From: Hirudinaria manillensis
Lineage: Eukaryota > Annelida > Clitellata > Hirudinida > Hirudinidae
Reading direction: 5' to 3'
DNA length: 64,000 nt
NCBI GenBank assembly: GCA_034509925.1
Contig: CM067526.1
Span: 7,214,501 to 7,278,500, forward strand
The notes beneath the pieces were generated by a model, which was given only the letters and a program-made list of their open reading frames with translations, was not told where the DNA came from and made no database searches. Position numbers and translations under genes: made by a program. Each line of letters starts with the position of its first letter. Positions within the stretch are counted from its first letter, which is position 1. This document shows, piece after piece, positions 24,457-33,026 of this stretch.

Positions 24457-27174
24457 TCAGTTCAATATTCTTCTTAATATATGTGCTGTCCCACACAAAG
24501 CGATTTTCTGCGCCTCAAGAGGAGATGGATTTCCAGGGATGAGATCCAGGTAATCTTTAAATTTCTTTGATGTCATTCCTAATGCACCAACAACCACTGG
24601 TATTACCTGAGATCTCACACCCCACATTCTTTGGATTTCAATTTGTAGGTCTTTATACTTTGTTAATTTTTCCATCTCCTTCCGAGGCACATTCACATCA
24701 TCCGGGACAGCAATATCAATTATTAGACAGTTTCTTCTCTTCTTATCATGGTAAATCAGATCCGGTCTGTTGGCAGGGACTGTTCTATCAGTTATTATTG
24801 GGTAATCCCACATCAACACTCCATGGTCGAACTTTGTAATTCCATTCGGTGTATGTTCGTACCATTTAGTGGTCAGTGGGATCCCGCATTCCCTGCCGAT
24901 TCTCCAATGAACGTACCTGGCAATTCTGTTATGCCTCTCTAAATATTCCGTTGCCGCCAGCATGCTACATCCTGATATTAAGTGGCTAATGCTTTCAATA
25001 TGCTGATGGCACATTCTACATAAGCCATCAGCATCTTGATGCAAAATCATCTTTTTAAAATACTTTGTCTGTAGGGCCTGGTCTTGAGCTGCAATTATTA
25101 GACTTTCTGTTTCAGCCTTCAGGTCACTCTTTCTGAGCCATTGAGTACTTGATTCGTTATCTATGCTTGCATTGTGAAGATTTTTGATGTATTGCCCGTG
25201 CAGCGGTTTCCCTGTAATTCTTTTTAACTTTTCTATTTCCAGGGCATTTTTGAGTTCTTTTCCCAGATGTTCTTTTGTAACATTCAATTTATATTTCAAT
25301 TTAATTTTATTTGTTTCTGTCTGCAGGGAAAATTTTTTCCTAGATTCATCCCATTTTCTTACCAATTGAATCAATCTTCCATCTGTTGCTGCAATATATT
25401 CTCCCAGGTTGAGGATGCTTTGTTGATATGCCGATAACAGTTCAATTATGCCTCTACCCCCATTATTCCTTTTCACATACAGTCTGTCAATATCTGCTCC
25501 TGGGTGGTGCATTCCATTCATAGTTAATATTTTTCTGGTTTTTCTATCACACTTTTCTATTTCTGATTTTACCCAGGGAATTATTCCAAATCCATATGCA
25601 AAAACTGGTACTGCAAAACTATTAATTGCTGTTGTCTTATTTTTGGCACTAAGCTGAGTTTTAAGGATTTTTCTTAATCGACTGTAATATTCCCTTTTTA
25701 CCTTTTCTTTCATCAATTTATTATTTAATCCATCCCGTTCCTCCATTCCAAGGTATTTATACATCTCCTGTGTCTCGAGAGATTTAATTTCTTCTTTTCC
25801 ATCATCCATGAGTTCAATGCCTTTTGTTACAACAGGTTGTCCATGTTTTATTTCAATTGTTGCACATTTTTCAATTCCAAATTCCATACATATGTCTTTG
25901 CTAAATATTTCTACAACTCTTATAACTTTTTGCATATCCTCATGTTCAGATGTAAATAACTTTAAATCATCCATATAGAACAAGTGACTAATTTGTTCTT
26001 TGTGTATTCTATATCCCAGTCCAGTTCTGTTAATTAAATTAGATAGTGGAATTAATGCTATACAAAACAATAAGGGTGATAGTGAGTCTCCTTGAAATAT
26101 TCCTCGATTTATTCCTATTGTTGTTGTTTCAATGTCACCATCGTTATGTCTTAGGGTCATTCTTGTTTTCCATTTCAACATTGACTGAGCAATAAACTGA
26201 ACTATAATATCATTAACATGATAAATCTGCAGAGCTCGAATAATCCATGAGTGAGGGATACTGTCAAATGCTTTTCTGTAGTCGATCCAAGCAATATTTA
26301 AATTCTTTTTAAATTTCTGAGAGTTTTGAACTACCATCTGACTAATAAGTAACTGATCTTTGCATCCTCGGGATCCTTTTCTGCATCCTTTTTGTTCTTC
26401 TGGCAGAATGCTGTTACTTTGAAAGTGGTTGTATATTCTTTTTGATATAGCTGCTGTTAATATTTTATATGTTGTTGGCAGGCATGTGATGGGTCTGTAA
26501 TTCTTTGCTTTAGACGTCTCCTGTGATTTTGGCAGCAAATATGTAATTCCTTCTGTCAGCCAAGTTGGTATCTTAGATGGTTCCTTCATTATTTCATTGT
26601 AAGCATCTGTTAAGTGTTTATGTAGAGCAGTTAACTTTTTAAACCAGAAGTTGTGAATTTTATCTATGCCTGGACTTTTCCAATTATGTGACTGATTAAT
26701 TATACCACTGATTTCTTCAACTTGAAAATCCCTCCATTCATATGCATTTAAATTTGCATGTATTTCTTCTTCATATTTAATCCACTCTGCATCAGAATTA
26801 TAATGTGTTTCCTTTTCTAAGATGTTTCTCCAAAATGTATCAACTGTATTTAATTTAGGTGCATCTACTATTTCAATCTGCTTCGAACTAATGCTTCTGT
26901 AAAATTTCTTGGTATCATTACGAAACATTCTGTTTTGATGGTATTGTTCACTTCTTTTACTGTACCTTCTTAGTCTCTGAGCTTTCGCCTGCAGTTTCAT
27001 TGTGACATCTTGTTCAAGTTCATTAATTTGGTTTAAGGACATTGTGTTCATCCCCATCTGTTTCTTGTGATCCAGATTTCCATTTTTAAATTCCTTTATC
27101 ATAGATAATTGTTTTCTGTATCTGTTTATTGTTTTCTGGATTCTCATCTTCCAGTTAGCAACTTTAAATCTCAC
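24457..27174 (-). CDS. R4/Dong-like reverse transcriptase/RLE ORF (partial)
   Basis: A single open frame of 905 codons. The RT domain spans roughly residues 150-480, with the catalytic YMDD near residue 400 and FQGDSLSPLLF just before it. A Cys-Cys-His-Cys motif (LCRMCHQHIESISHLISGC) lies near residue 725. The restriction-like endonuclease follows, with RPDL near 804, IDIAV near 820 and the lysine-rich KLTKYKDL, then VVVGALG, typical of R4-group LINEs. No ATG begins the frame: it opens with GTG directly after a TAA of the microsatellite, and the first in-frame ATG is codon 10. The N-terminal part is therefore missing and translation of this copy is doubtful. There are no internal stops, so the insertion is young. 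Confidence 0.88.
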   Translation of the reverse strand: MRFKVANWKMRIQKTINRYRKQLSMIKEFKNGNLDHKKQMGMNTMSLNQINELEQDVTMKLQAKAQRLRRYSKRSEQYHQNRMFRNDTKKFYRSISSKQIEIVDAPKLNTVDTFWRNILEKETHYNSDAEWIKYEEEIHANLNAYEWRDFQVEEISGIINQSHNWKSPGIDKIHNFWFKKLTALHKHLTDAYNEIMKEPSKIPTWLTEGITYLLPKSQETSKAKNYRPITCLPTTYKILTAAISKRIYNHFQSNSILPEEQKGCRKGSRGCKDQLLISQMVVQNSQKFKKNLNIAWIDYRKAFDSIPHSWIIRALQIYHVNDIIVQFIAQSMLKWKTRMTLRHNDGDIETTTIGINRGIFQGDSLSPLLFCIALIPLSNLINRTGLGYRIHKEQISHLFYMDDLKLFTSEHEDMQKVIRVVEIFSKDICMEFGIEKCATIEIKHGQPVVTKGIELMDDGKEEIKSLETQEMYKYLGMEERDGLNNKLMKEKVKREYYSRLRKILKTQLSAKNKTTAINSFAVPVFAYGFGIIPWVKSEIEKCDRKTRKILTMNGMHHPGADIDRLYVKRNNGGRGIIELLSAYQQSILNLGEYIAATDGRLIQLVRKWDESRKKFSLQTETNKIKLKYKLNVTKEHLGKELKNALEIEKLKRITGKPLHGQYIKNLHNASIDNESSTQWLRKSDLKAETESLIIAAQDQALQTKYFKKMILHQDADGLCRMCHQHIESISHLISGCSMLAATEYLERHNRIARYVHWRIGRECGIPLTTKWYEHTPNGITKFDHGVLMWDYPIITDRTVPANRPDLIYHDKKRRNCLIIDIAVPDDVNVPRKEMEKLTKYKDLQIEIQRMWGVRSQVIPVVVGALGMTSKKFKDYLDLIPGNPSPLEAQKIALCGTAHILRRILN

Positions 27175-27220
<46 letters not shown>
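27175..27220. repeat. (ATT)n microsatellite between two LINEs
   Basis: About 15 ATT units separate the 5' end of the R4/Dong-like element from the poly(T), that is the poly(A) tail, of the R2-clade element. Both elements are on the minus strand. Confidence 0.95.
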
Positions 27221-27221
<1 letters not shown>

Positions 27222-30200
27222 TTTTTTTTTTTTTCCTTTATTAGCCCAGCCAAAAACTCACAAAAAGCAATCAATTCATACAATTCATAATCCGATTCAA
27301 TAATTTTAGGTCCGCCAATGGGTCTGGGAAATCCCGTCAGACCATTCAAAAAAGGAAACTTTCAAGTCGATCTTACGAGTCATTGTACATTCACAAATGT
27401 AATTCAATTCAACTTCTTTTTTCTTCTTCTCCAGGCGTTATTTTTAAAAGTTCGCCAAATCTTATGGGTCTCCTGCAACGTTTTGATGGAGGTCCACATG
27501 AGGAACCTCCTCGAGACCCCAAATCTTCTCCAAACCCTCCAAGACTCTTCTGCTATTGCTCCTCTCCAGTTCAAGACCAGGGCGGTGATGGTACCTTTCT
27601 GACTCCGTTGTTCTGGCATCGGATTATTTTCCTTCATCCATTGGTGGATTCCCGGAAGGTCATACTTTGCGACTTTTGAAGCATGTATTTTGTTCAAGTC
27701 GGCAATATCCGATGCCACTGCCACGTCACACACGACGTATGTGGAGCCTTTCCATGCGCACAAATCAGGAATTTTTGTTCCTTCTATCGTCGGGATTCTG
27801 GGTTCGATGCTGGTAGTAAACCCCATCTTCTCAAGTTTGCTTCCTAACATGGCCAAAATGGAGTTGTGTCTAACATGTCTAGGACCATCGGTAACATGAC
27901 ACCGCTGTATGATATGGCCCAGCGACTCCTCAGTCCGGCATCCAGCAGTGCAGAGAGTGCTCAAATATATCTTGTACCTAGATTCCCGCAATCTGTTGTG
28001 CAGGACCGCGGCTCTAACCTTCACGCAGTTGATCCATTGATCTGACGTCATTCTGCTAATTCCATCGATTAGCCATTCGCTTGGACCAATGGCGTTTGAA
28101 AATGACTGGAGTCCATACCCGTCAACTGTTTTGTACAGTTGTTTTGCCGTTCTGATGCCCATTGTTTTGGCGTCTGTACAATTCTGTGGGAGACCAAACT
28201 TCCTGACTTCTCCCATCACTGTCGTTCCGCCTCCAAGGACGTCCAGCATGAATTGGTCTCTATTCGCCTTGGCTTCTTTTAAAACCTGTGACATGCGACG
28301 AATTCTTATATTTGGAATCCATTTCCGAAGTTGAAGGATTCCGAGACCTCCCAGTCGGACTGGGGCATACAGAAATGCATTGGGGACGTCCTTCGGTAAT
28401 TTCAACCAATGTCGAACTGTTCGTCTAATGGTGACGTCGGCGGCGTTCAAAGACTTGAGGCTTATTTTTTCGAAGCTGAGATGGTGTACAAGGCCAGGCA
28501 TGAGATGAGTTCTGAGAATGTAGAGTCGCTGATGTGGTTCCAAAGGGGCGCGCGAAATGGAGTGTAGGTCTTTTTGAATTTTTTCTGCTATTGATGCATA
28601 TTTTAATCGTGCCCCAATCTCAATACCAAGATATTTGTAGGTTTCAATGATATTTAGTGCAGTGATTTTCGTGTGTTGAACTTCAAGATATGGTTCCGGA
28701 TTAACAATCCACGATCTTTTTGCGATGTTTATCTCGGTGCGAAGAGATGCGCACTTGATTGGATTCATCGCTAATCCCACCTTAGACATTCCTCCTTCAA
28801 GTTGTTGAAGCATCATCTGCATTCCAACGTCTGTTGTAGACATCAGCAAGAGGTCGTCAGCAAAGGCAACGTAGTTGCATTTTATTTTGGACTCAGCGTC
28901 TCCTGTTACGCCGATTGACTTGTCCACTTCGCTAAGGACCATGTCAATAACGGCATTGAAAAGCATAGGAGACATTGGATCTCCTTGCTTGACGCCTCTG
29001 CCCACTTGAATGCGATTACTAATTCCGTCTGCAGTCTTGATTTGAACCCAACTATTTCTGTACAGTTCTGTCAAGTAATTGATAAACAATGGAGGCGCCC
29101 CGAGTCGAGAAGCAGCTCTCATGATTGATTGATGAGAAACTGAATCAAACGCTTTGGATACGTCTACGAAAGTCAAATTTAACTTTTTCAGTTCCTGCTT
29201 CTTTTTCTTGATGAGGGACTTCACCAACCATATATTATCGGCCAAACCATCTCCTTGACGAAACGCTTTTTGGCGCGGAGACAACGGCAAGAAGGAGATC
29301 ATCCGTCTGTTGAGGATCCTATGAAAGAGTCGACCAATGATTGGGCTCACTGTGATGGGTCTGAACTCGCTTGGGTTGGTGGCTCCACTTATTTTTGGAA
29401 TGCATGTGACGATCCCAATTTTGAATGAAGACGGAGGCAGACCAGTTAACAGCCACAGTGACATGTGAACTGCAAAGTCAATATTCTTGATCCCTTCTAT
29501 GTGCTCTTTTTTTAATTTGTCGTGTCCTGGCGCAGCATCTCGGAGACCTCTAATAGCAGAGTTCACCTCATCGCTGGTGACTGGCAATTCCAAATCATAC
29601 AGAGTTCCGCCAACAGCTGTCACTGGTCTATCATCTTCAACTGACTTTTTTGAGAAAACTTGCTCCCAATACTCGATCAATTCTTTTCCTGGAGTTGCCT
29701 TTGACTTTTCTTTGAATTCCTCTGTCAACACTGACCGTGCCCCTGCTGCTGGATTTTTCCTGAACAAGTCTTGAATGACTTTCCTTTGTCTCTGTCTTTC
29801 AATGGTTCTCAGTTCTTTTTTGCTGAGTCTAGTCTTAACTTTTACGAATATTCGACCTTTGGCATTGTTTGGTTTTGTTCTTTTCTTTTGTGTTGGTCGT
29901 TTCGAATTCTTTCGGATGAATTGTTTACCGGTTGTTGAAGGGAGAAGATTTTCTGTCCACTTGCTATATTCTTTGTCAATTAGCTCCTGCTGAGTGGTCT
30001 TGTCGGTTGAATTGCGGAGCAGCAAGGACAGTTCTTCGCTAGAAAGATGGATGCATTCATAGCGATTCAGAATAAATTGTTGTAGTTTGATTTCACTGTT
30101 TACCATGTCTTCCACTGGATCGAAGGAACAAGGGGCTCTTATTTCTTTTGTTTTCGAAGTTATTTCTTGCATCACGATGTCATTAAGAAATTGGCGATAA

Positions 30201-31116
30201 CTGGGTTTATTTCTGATTTTCCGAATTGATTTAATTGAAAATTGAGGTACGATTCTGTTTATGGCCAGATTGATTCTTTTCTTTTCTAACGAGTTCAAAC
30301 TCAACTCTGCTCTGGCAATGCTTTCCCATCGCTCATCATCATCGTTTACGGAAGGAATGGCTGGACAATCTCTTTCGTTGTTTTCCTCACTTGATTCCGT
30401 AACCTCTCTGTTGTTCGTATCACCAGACTGAGCCCTCAAAATCTTTCGGTAAGACGATTGGCGTCTATGGCTCCTGATGGCTGCCAAGGATCGATGTTGA
30501 AATCTTTTTTGAGCTTCAATGTTTACATTCTTGTAACCTTCCTGCTTTAATTCAACTTCAATTTTTGCAAGCATATGAGATTCTTCTTCCGACCAGCGAC
30601 ACTTGGAGTAGCTTTTTCCGGCCCTATCTCTGTGATATTCAACTGGATGGGCATGGTTTTGATGAATTTTTAGCCCTCGCTCTGTTTTGAATTCGGAGCC
30701 GCAGAATTCGCACTTTCTTGGCGGACATTCTTGTTGTACGCTCTCAATATTCGAACAATGGAGACTGTCGTCGTACACATTTCTCGAACGCAACGTTCTA
30801 ATTAACAATTTTCCTCTGGACTGAATGTCTTCCATATTTCAACCAAAACCAACAAATTGAACGAACTAACTTGAAAGCCTTTTCAAACTGTGAAGTCCTA
30901 TCAACTAAATGACTAGACAATCAACGAAACTGTTGTTTCTAATTCACAGCTTTATTTTCCCCTTTTTTCCAGAAATTATGCTCACCAACCACGAAAAGAT
31001 TGGTAGGGGACACAAATTGACCAGATTTCGAAGCAAAAAATCGTTACGTTAAGCAAAAGCAGTAATTTGTAACGAGCAAACGAAATTTCGTCCGTACCGG
31101 TCAACCGCTCGAGCCG
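27221..31116 (-). mobile_element. R2-clade non-LTR retrotransposon outside rDNA
   Basis: An apparently full-length element of about 3.9 kb on the minus strand. It has a 5' untranslated region of about 280 bp (31116-30836), one intact ORF, a 3' untranslated region of about 170 bp with AATAAA (TTTATT at 27237-27242 on plus), and about 15 adenosines. It is bordered by (TAA)n at 31117-31147 (5' side) and 27175-27220 (3' side). R2 elements normally sit at one site in 28S rDNA, but no rRNA sequence is visible here. The TAA flanks suggest insertion into a microsatellite. Confidence 0.85.
27404..30835 (-). CDS. R2-type ORF: zinc finger, Myb, RT and RLE
   Basis: An intact 1143-codon ORF starting at ATG 30835-30833. 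Residues 42-63 form one C2H2 zinc finger (CEFCGSEFKTERGLKIHQNH) and about 79-130 a Myb-like region; in R2 such N-terminal modules bind target DNA. The RT domain has KAFDSVSH, GVKQGDPMSPMLFN near 617 and the catalytic FADD near 658. Near residue 967 the Cys-Cys-His-Cys motif is followed by RHVRHN, a hallmark of R2 proteins. The endonuclease follows, with IPDL near 1023, CDVAV near 1037 and SKVAKYD near 1050. A single finger is like the R2-D type. No stop or frameshift is present, so this copy may be active or recently inserted. Confidence 0.92.
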   Translation of the reverse strand: MEDIQSRGKLLIRTLRSRNVYDDSLHCSNIESVQQECPPRKCEFCGSEFKTERGLKIHQNHAHPVEYHRDRAGKSYSKCRWSEEESHMLAKIEVELKQEGYKNVNIEAQKRFQHRSLAAIRSHRRQSSYRKILRAQSGDTNNREVTESSEENNERDCPAIPSVNDDDERWESIARAELSLNSLEKKRINLAINRIVPQFSIKSIRKIRNKPSYRQFLNDIVMQEITSKTKEIRAPCSFDPVEDMVNSEIKLQQFILNRYECIHLSSEELSLLLRNSTDKTTQQELIDKEYSKWTENLLPSTTGKQFIRKNSKRPTQKKRTKPNNAKGRIFVKVKTRLSKKELRTIERQRQRKVIQDLFRKNPAAGARSVLTEEFKEKSKATPGKELIEYWEQVFSKKSVEDDRPVTAVGGTLYDLELPVTSDEVNSAIRGLRDAAPGHDKLKKEHIEGIKNIDFAVHMSLWLLTGLPPSSFKIGIVTCIPKISGATNPSEFRPITVSPIIGRLFHRILNRRMISFLPLSPRQKAFRQGDGLADNIWLVKSLIKKKKQELKKLNLTFVDVSKAFDSVSHQSIMRAASRLGAPPLFINYLTELYRNSWVQIKTADGISNRIQVGRGVKQGDPMSPMLFNAVIDMVLSEVDKSIGVTGDAESKIKCNYVAFADDLLLMSTTDVGMQMMLQQLEGGMSKVGLAMNPIKCASLRTEINIAKRSWIVNPEPYLEVQHTKITALNIIETYKYLGIEIGARLKYASIAEKIQKDLHSISRAPLEPHQRLYILRTHLMPGLVHHLSFEKISLKSLNAADVTIRRTVRHWLKLPKDVPNAFLYAPVRLGGLGILQLRKWIPNIRIRRMSQVLKEAKANRDQFMLDVLGGGTTVMGEVRKFGLPQNCTDAKTMGIRTAKQLYKTVDGYGLQSFSNAIGPSEWLIDGISRMTSDQWINCVKVRAAVLHNRLRESRYKIYLSTLCTAGCRTEESLGHIIQRCHVTDGPRHVRHNSILAMLGSKLEKMGFTTSIEPRIPTIEGTKIPDLCAWKGSTYVVCDVAVASDIADLNKIHASKVAKYDLPGIHQWMKENNPMPEQRSQKGTITALVLNWRGAIAEESWRVWRRFGVSRRFLMWTSIKTLQETHKIWRTFKNNAWRRRKKKLN

Positions 31117-31147
<31 letters not shown>
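31117..31147. repeat. (ATT)n microsatellite at the 5' end of the R2-clade element
   Basis: About ten ATT units passing into AGT units. It marks the upstream border of the R2-clade insertion on the minus strand. Confidence 0.9.
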
Positions 31148-32462
31148 GTAGTAGTAAAGCTTTTTCTTGTACGAACTGACCAGTTACGGGCAGATTCTTT
31201 AATTTGGCAGAGCAGAGCCATTCAAAGACTCTCTCAATTACATGACTGTATTGACATTCCGTGTTTTGGATTCTCTTTCACTTCTTGCTCCATGTTCCCA
31301 TTTCTTTCGTATTTCCTTTCTTCATTATAATGTTCGATATTTGGTGTCTGCTAACTCTGAAGTCGTTGGAGAGTTTTGAGATAGAATTGCCCGTTTCAAA
31401 ACTTTTAAACACTTCCATTATTTTTCCACTGAAAGTCAATGCTTTTTCTGCGGATCCATAGCTAATAGTTTACCGATAACGAAAACATCATAAAACACAA
31501 AGAATGAAAGATAAAGGAGTTTGAACAAAAGATCAAACACGTTTTTCCATGAAATGCTTAAAAAATTAACAAATTTAAAGCATTTAACTAATTTTCGGCA
31601 AACATCCCTATTTACAGTTTCAGAACCATAAGAGGCATGCCCTAAGTCAAGTTTGACAGGTGGACTTTAAATAGGCGTCAAATTGTATTGGGAAAAAATC
31701 GTTTCCTAGAAAAAGTGGCCCTAACGACAGGTTTTACCCTATTTTTGGGTGCTCTAATCCAAAGGTTCTACATTAAAAACAGGTATAATCATTATCCTAG
31801 ATGTCAATCAGCTTGATGGGCGGATTTACGAGGGCTTTACCGGAATGCTTTAATTGCAGAGCGAGGAAACTGGATAATTGGATAATCTCGGAGCAAACGC
31901 AGGCAGCCCAGATAGCAATAACATCGGAACCGGAAGACGATTGAAAGCCGGCTTATATGGCTTGGAGCGGTTAGGTTACGGTTCGGCAAAGGTTCATTGA
32001 AGCTGGGCCGACGTACGGCGTCCAGCTATTGCAATTAAATAAAATTTTTGATTAATAAAATAAAAACATCTTAACTATCGACTCGCAATCACTTTTAAAT
32101 TTTAACAAAGGTTTATTTTTGTTTTGTTTGTTAATAAGGGGTTTTTAAGTTGAATCGTCCGAATGAATATTGAATAATAAACTCCACCCATTAAGAAGAT
32201 TGAGATCTGTGTTGGCTGACAGTTAAGCGGTATCAGATTTTGTTTAATGCCGTGACGCGTGGGTAGGGTACCCTGTTTTAGGGTATGTATCGTTCTCGGA
32301 TTAGGTTTTATTAGGATTTTGTTCTATGCCATAAGCGATGTGGTTTATATCACTAAAATATAAACAAATATAAAACATAGGTAATAGTAACAACTGAGTT
32401 TGATATAGTAATTATATTTAATTTAAAAGGTCTCGAATGCGACTGTGTATGGTGTGGGAAGA
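31148..32462. other. Intergenic sequence with an unexplained GC-richer patch
   Basis: No gene recognised. Around 31640-32040 the sequence is clearly richer in GC than its surroundings, for example near 31900-32030. No coding frame or terminal repeats are evident. It may be a transposon remnant, but I could not classify it. Confidence 0.4.
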
Positions 32463-32625
32463 AGCAGGAGAGAGAGGGAAGGTTTGTAGAAGACCGGACC
32501 GACTGGATGTTCCTACACCCGTCTGATCAGCGGGTACGGCCCGACCCCGGAGAATGTCAAAGGTTTCAAGGGCCGAAACGTTTGTAGATGGGGCTAGCTC
32601 TCTGAGGATTCCTGTCGGCGCTCGT
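32463..32625 (+). mobile_element. LINE family 3 tail fragment upstream of HIP1
   Basis: The stretch matches the last part of the 22798-23207 tail: a CTGATCAGCGGGT block, GGAGAATGTC, the GTTTC/GAAAC hairpin at about 32553-32572, and the CTCTGAGGATTCCTGTCGG ending. It is more diverged than the other copies. It lies about 340 bp upstream of the HIP1 start codon. Confidence 0.7.
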
Positions 32626-32966
32626 CAAGTTATTTTCGTCACAGGAAAATTTGTTCACATAAAAAGCGATTGTGTAAATTATTCCATATATTTCCATCTT
32701 ATTTTCAAAGTTTTAAGTAATTATCCAGGCAGTTTTTGAATTGACATTAATTCGTCGCGGGGAACGGGTATTTTTTATAATATAAGATCAAAAGTTGATT
32801 TAAATGTGACGATATGTTTTGTCACTAAATAAATTTTATTTTTAAAATTATAAGGTTTATACATTTTTTAAGGTAAAAGCGCTTCAAAGTTAAATGGAAA
32901 TTGTATAACCAATGTAAATAAACCAGGTATTAGGTCAAGTCTCCTGCTCTTTATTTTGCTGGGAGG

Positions 32967-33026
32967 ATGACTAGTCGCAGCAGATCGTCTGTTGATTGCG
33001 ATCGCGATGCATTTGAAAGATCGTTG
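32967..33026 (+). CDS. Hip1: HIP1 exon 1 (start codon)
   Basis: ATG at 32967 opens 20 codons ending in ...DRDAFERSL at donor GTAGGT (phase 0). The end aligns with the (E)xFER segment just before the ANTH domain of HIP1 proteins. No in-frame alternative upstream start is recognised, and the 5' UTR extent is unknown. Confidence 0.7.

Larger units (their letters stand above)
24199..27174 (-). mobile_element. R4/Dong-like non-LTR retrotransposon, 5' truncated
   Basis: A LINE of about 3.0 kb on the minus strand, with (TAA)n on both sides (24100-24198 and 27175-27220). It has one long ORF with RT and a C-terminal restriction-like endonuclease, then a 3' untranslated region of about 260 bp that includes a 44-bp tandem duplication. 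Dong elements are known to insert into TAA repeats, so the flanks support the assignment. The 5' end stops directly at the TAA tract inside the ORF, typical of incomplete target-primed reverse transcription. Confidence 0.85.

Noticed and set aside
31117-31300. A second, older R2 end just upstream of the R2-clade element
   Set aside because: The similarity between 31165-31200 and the element's 5' UTR is too short and imperfect to support it.
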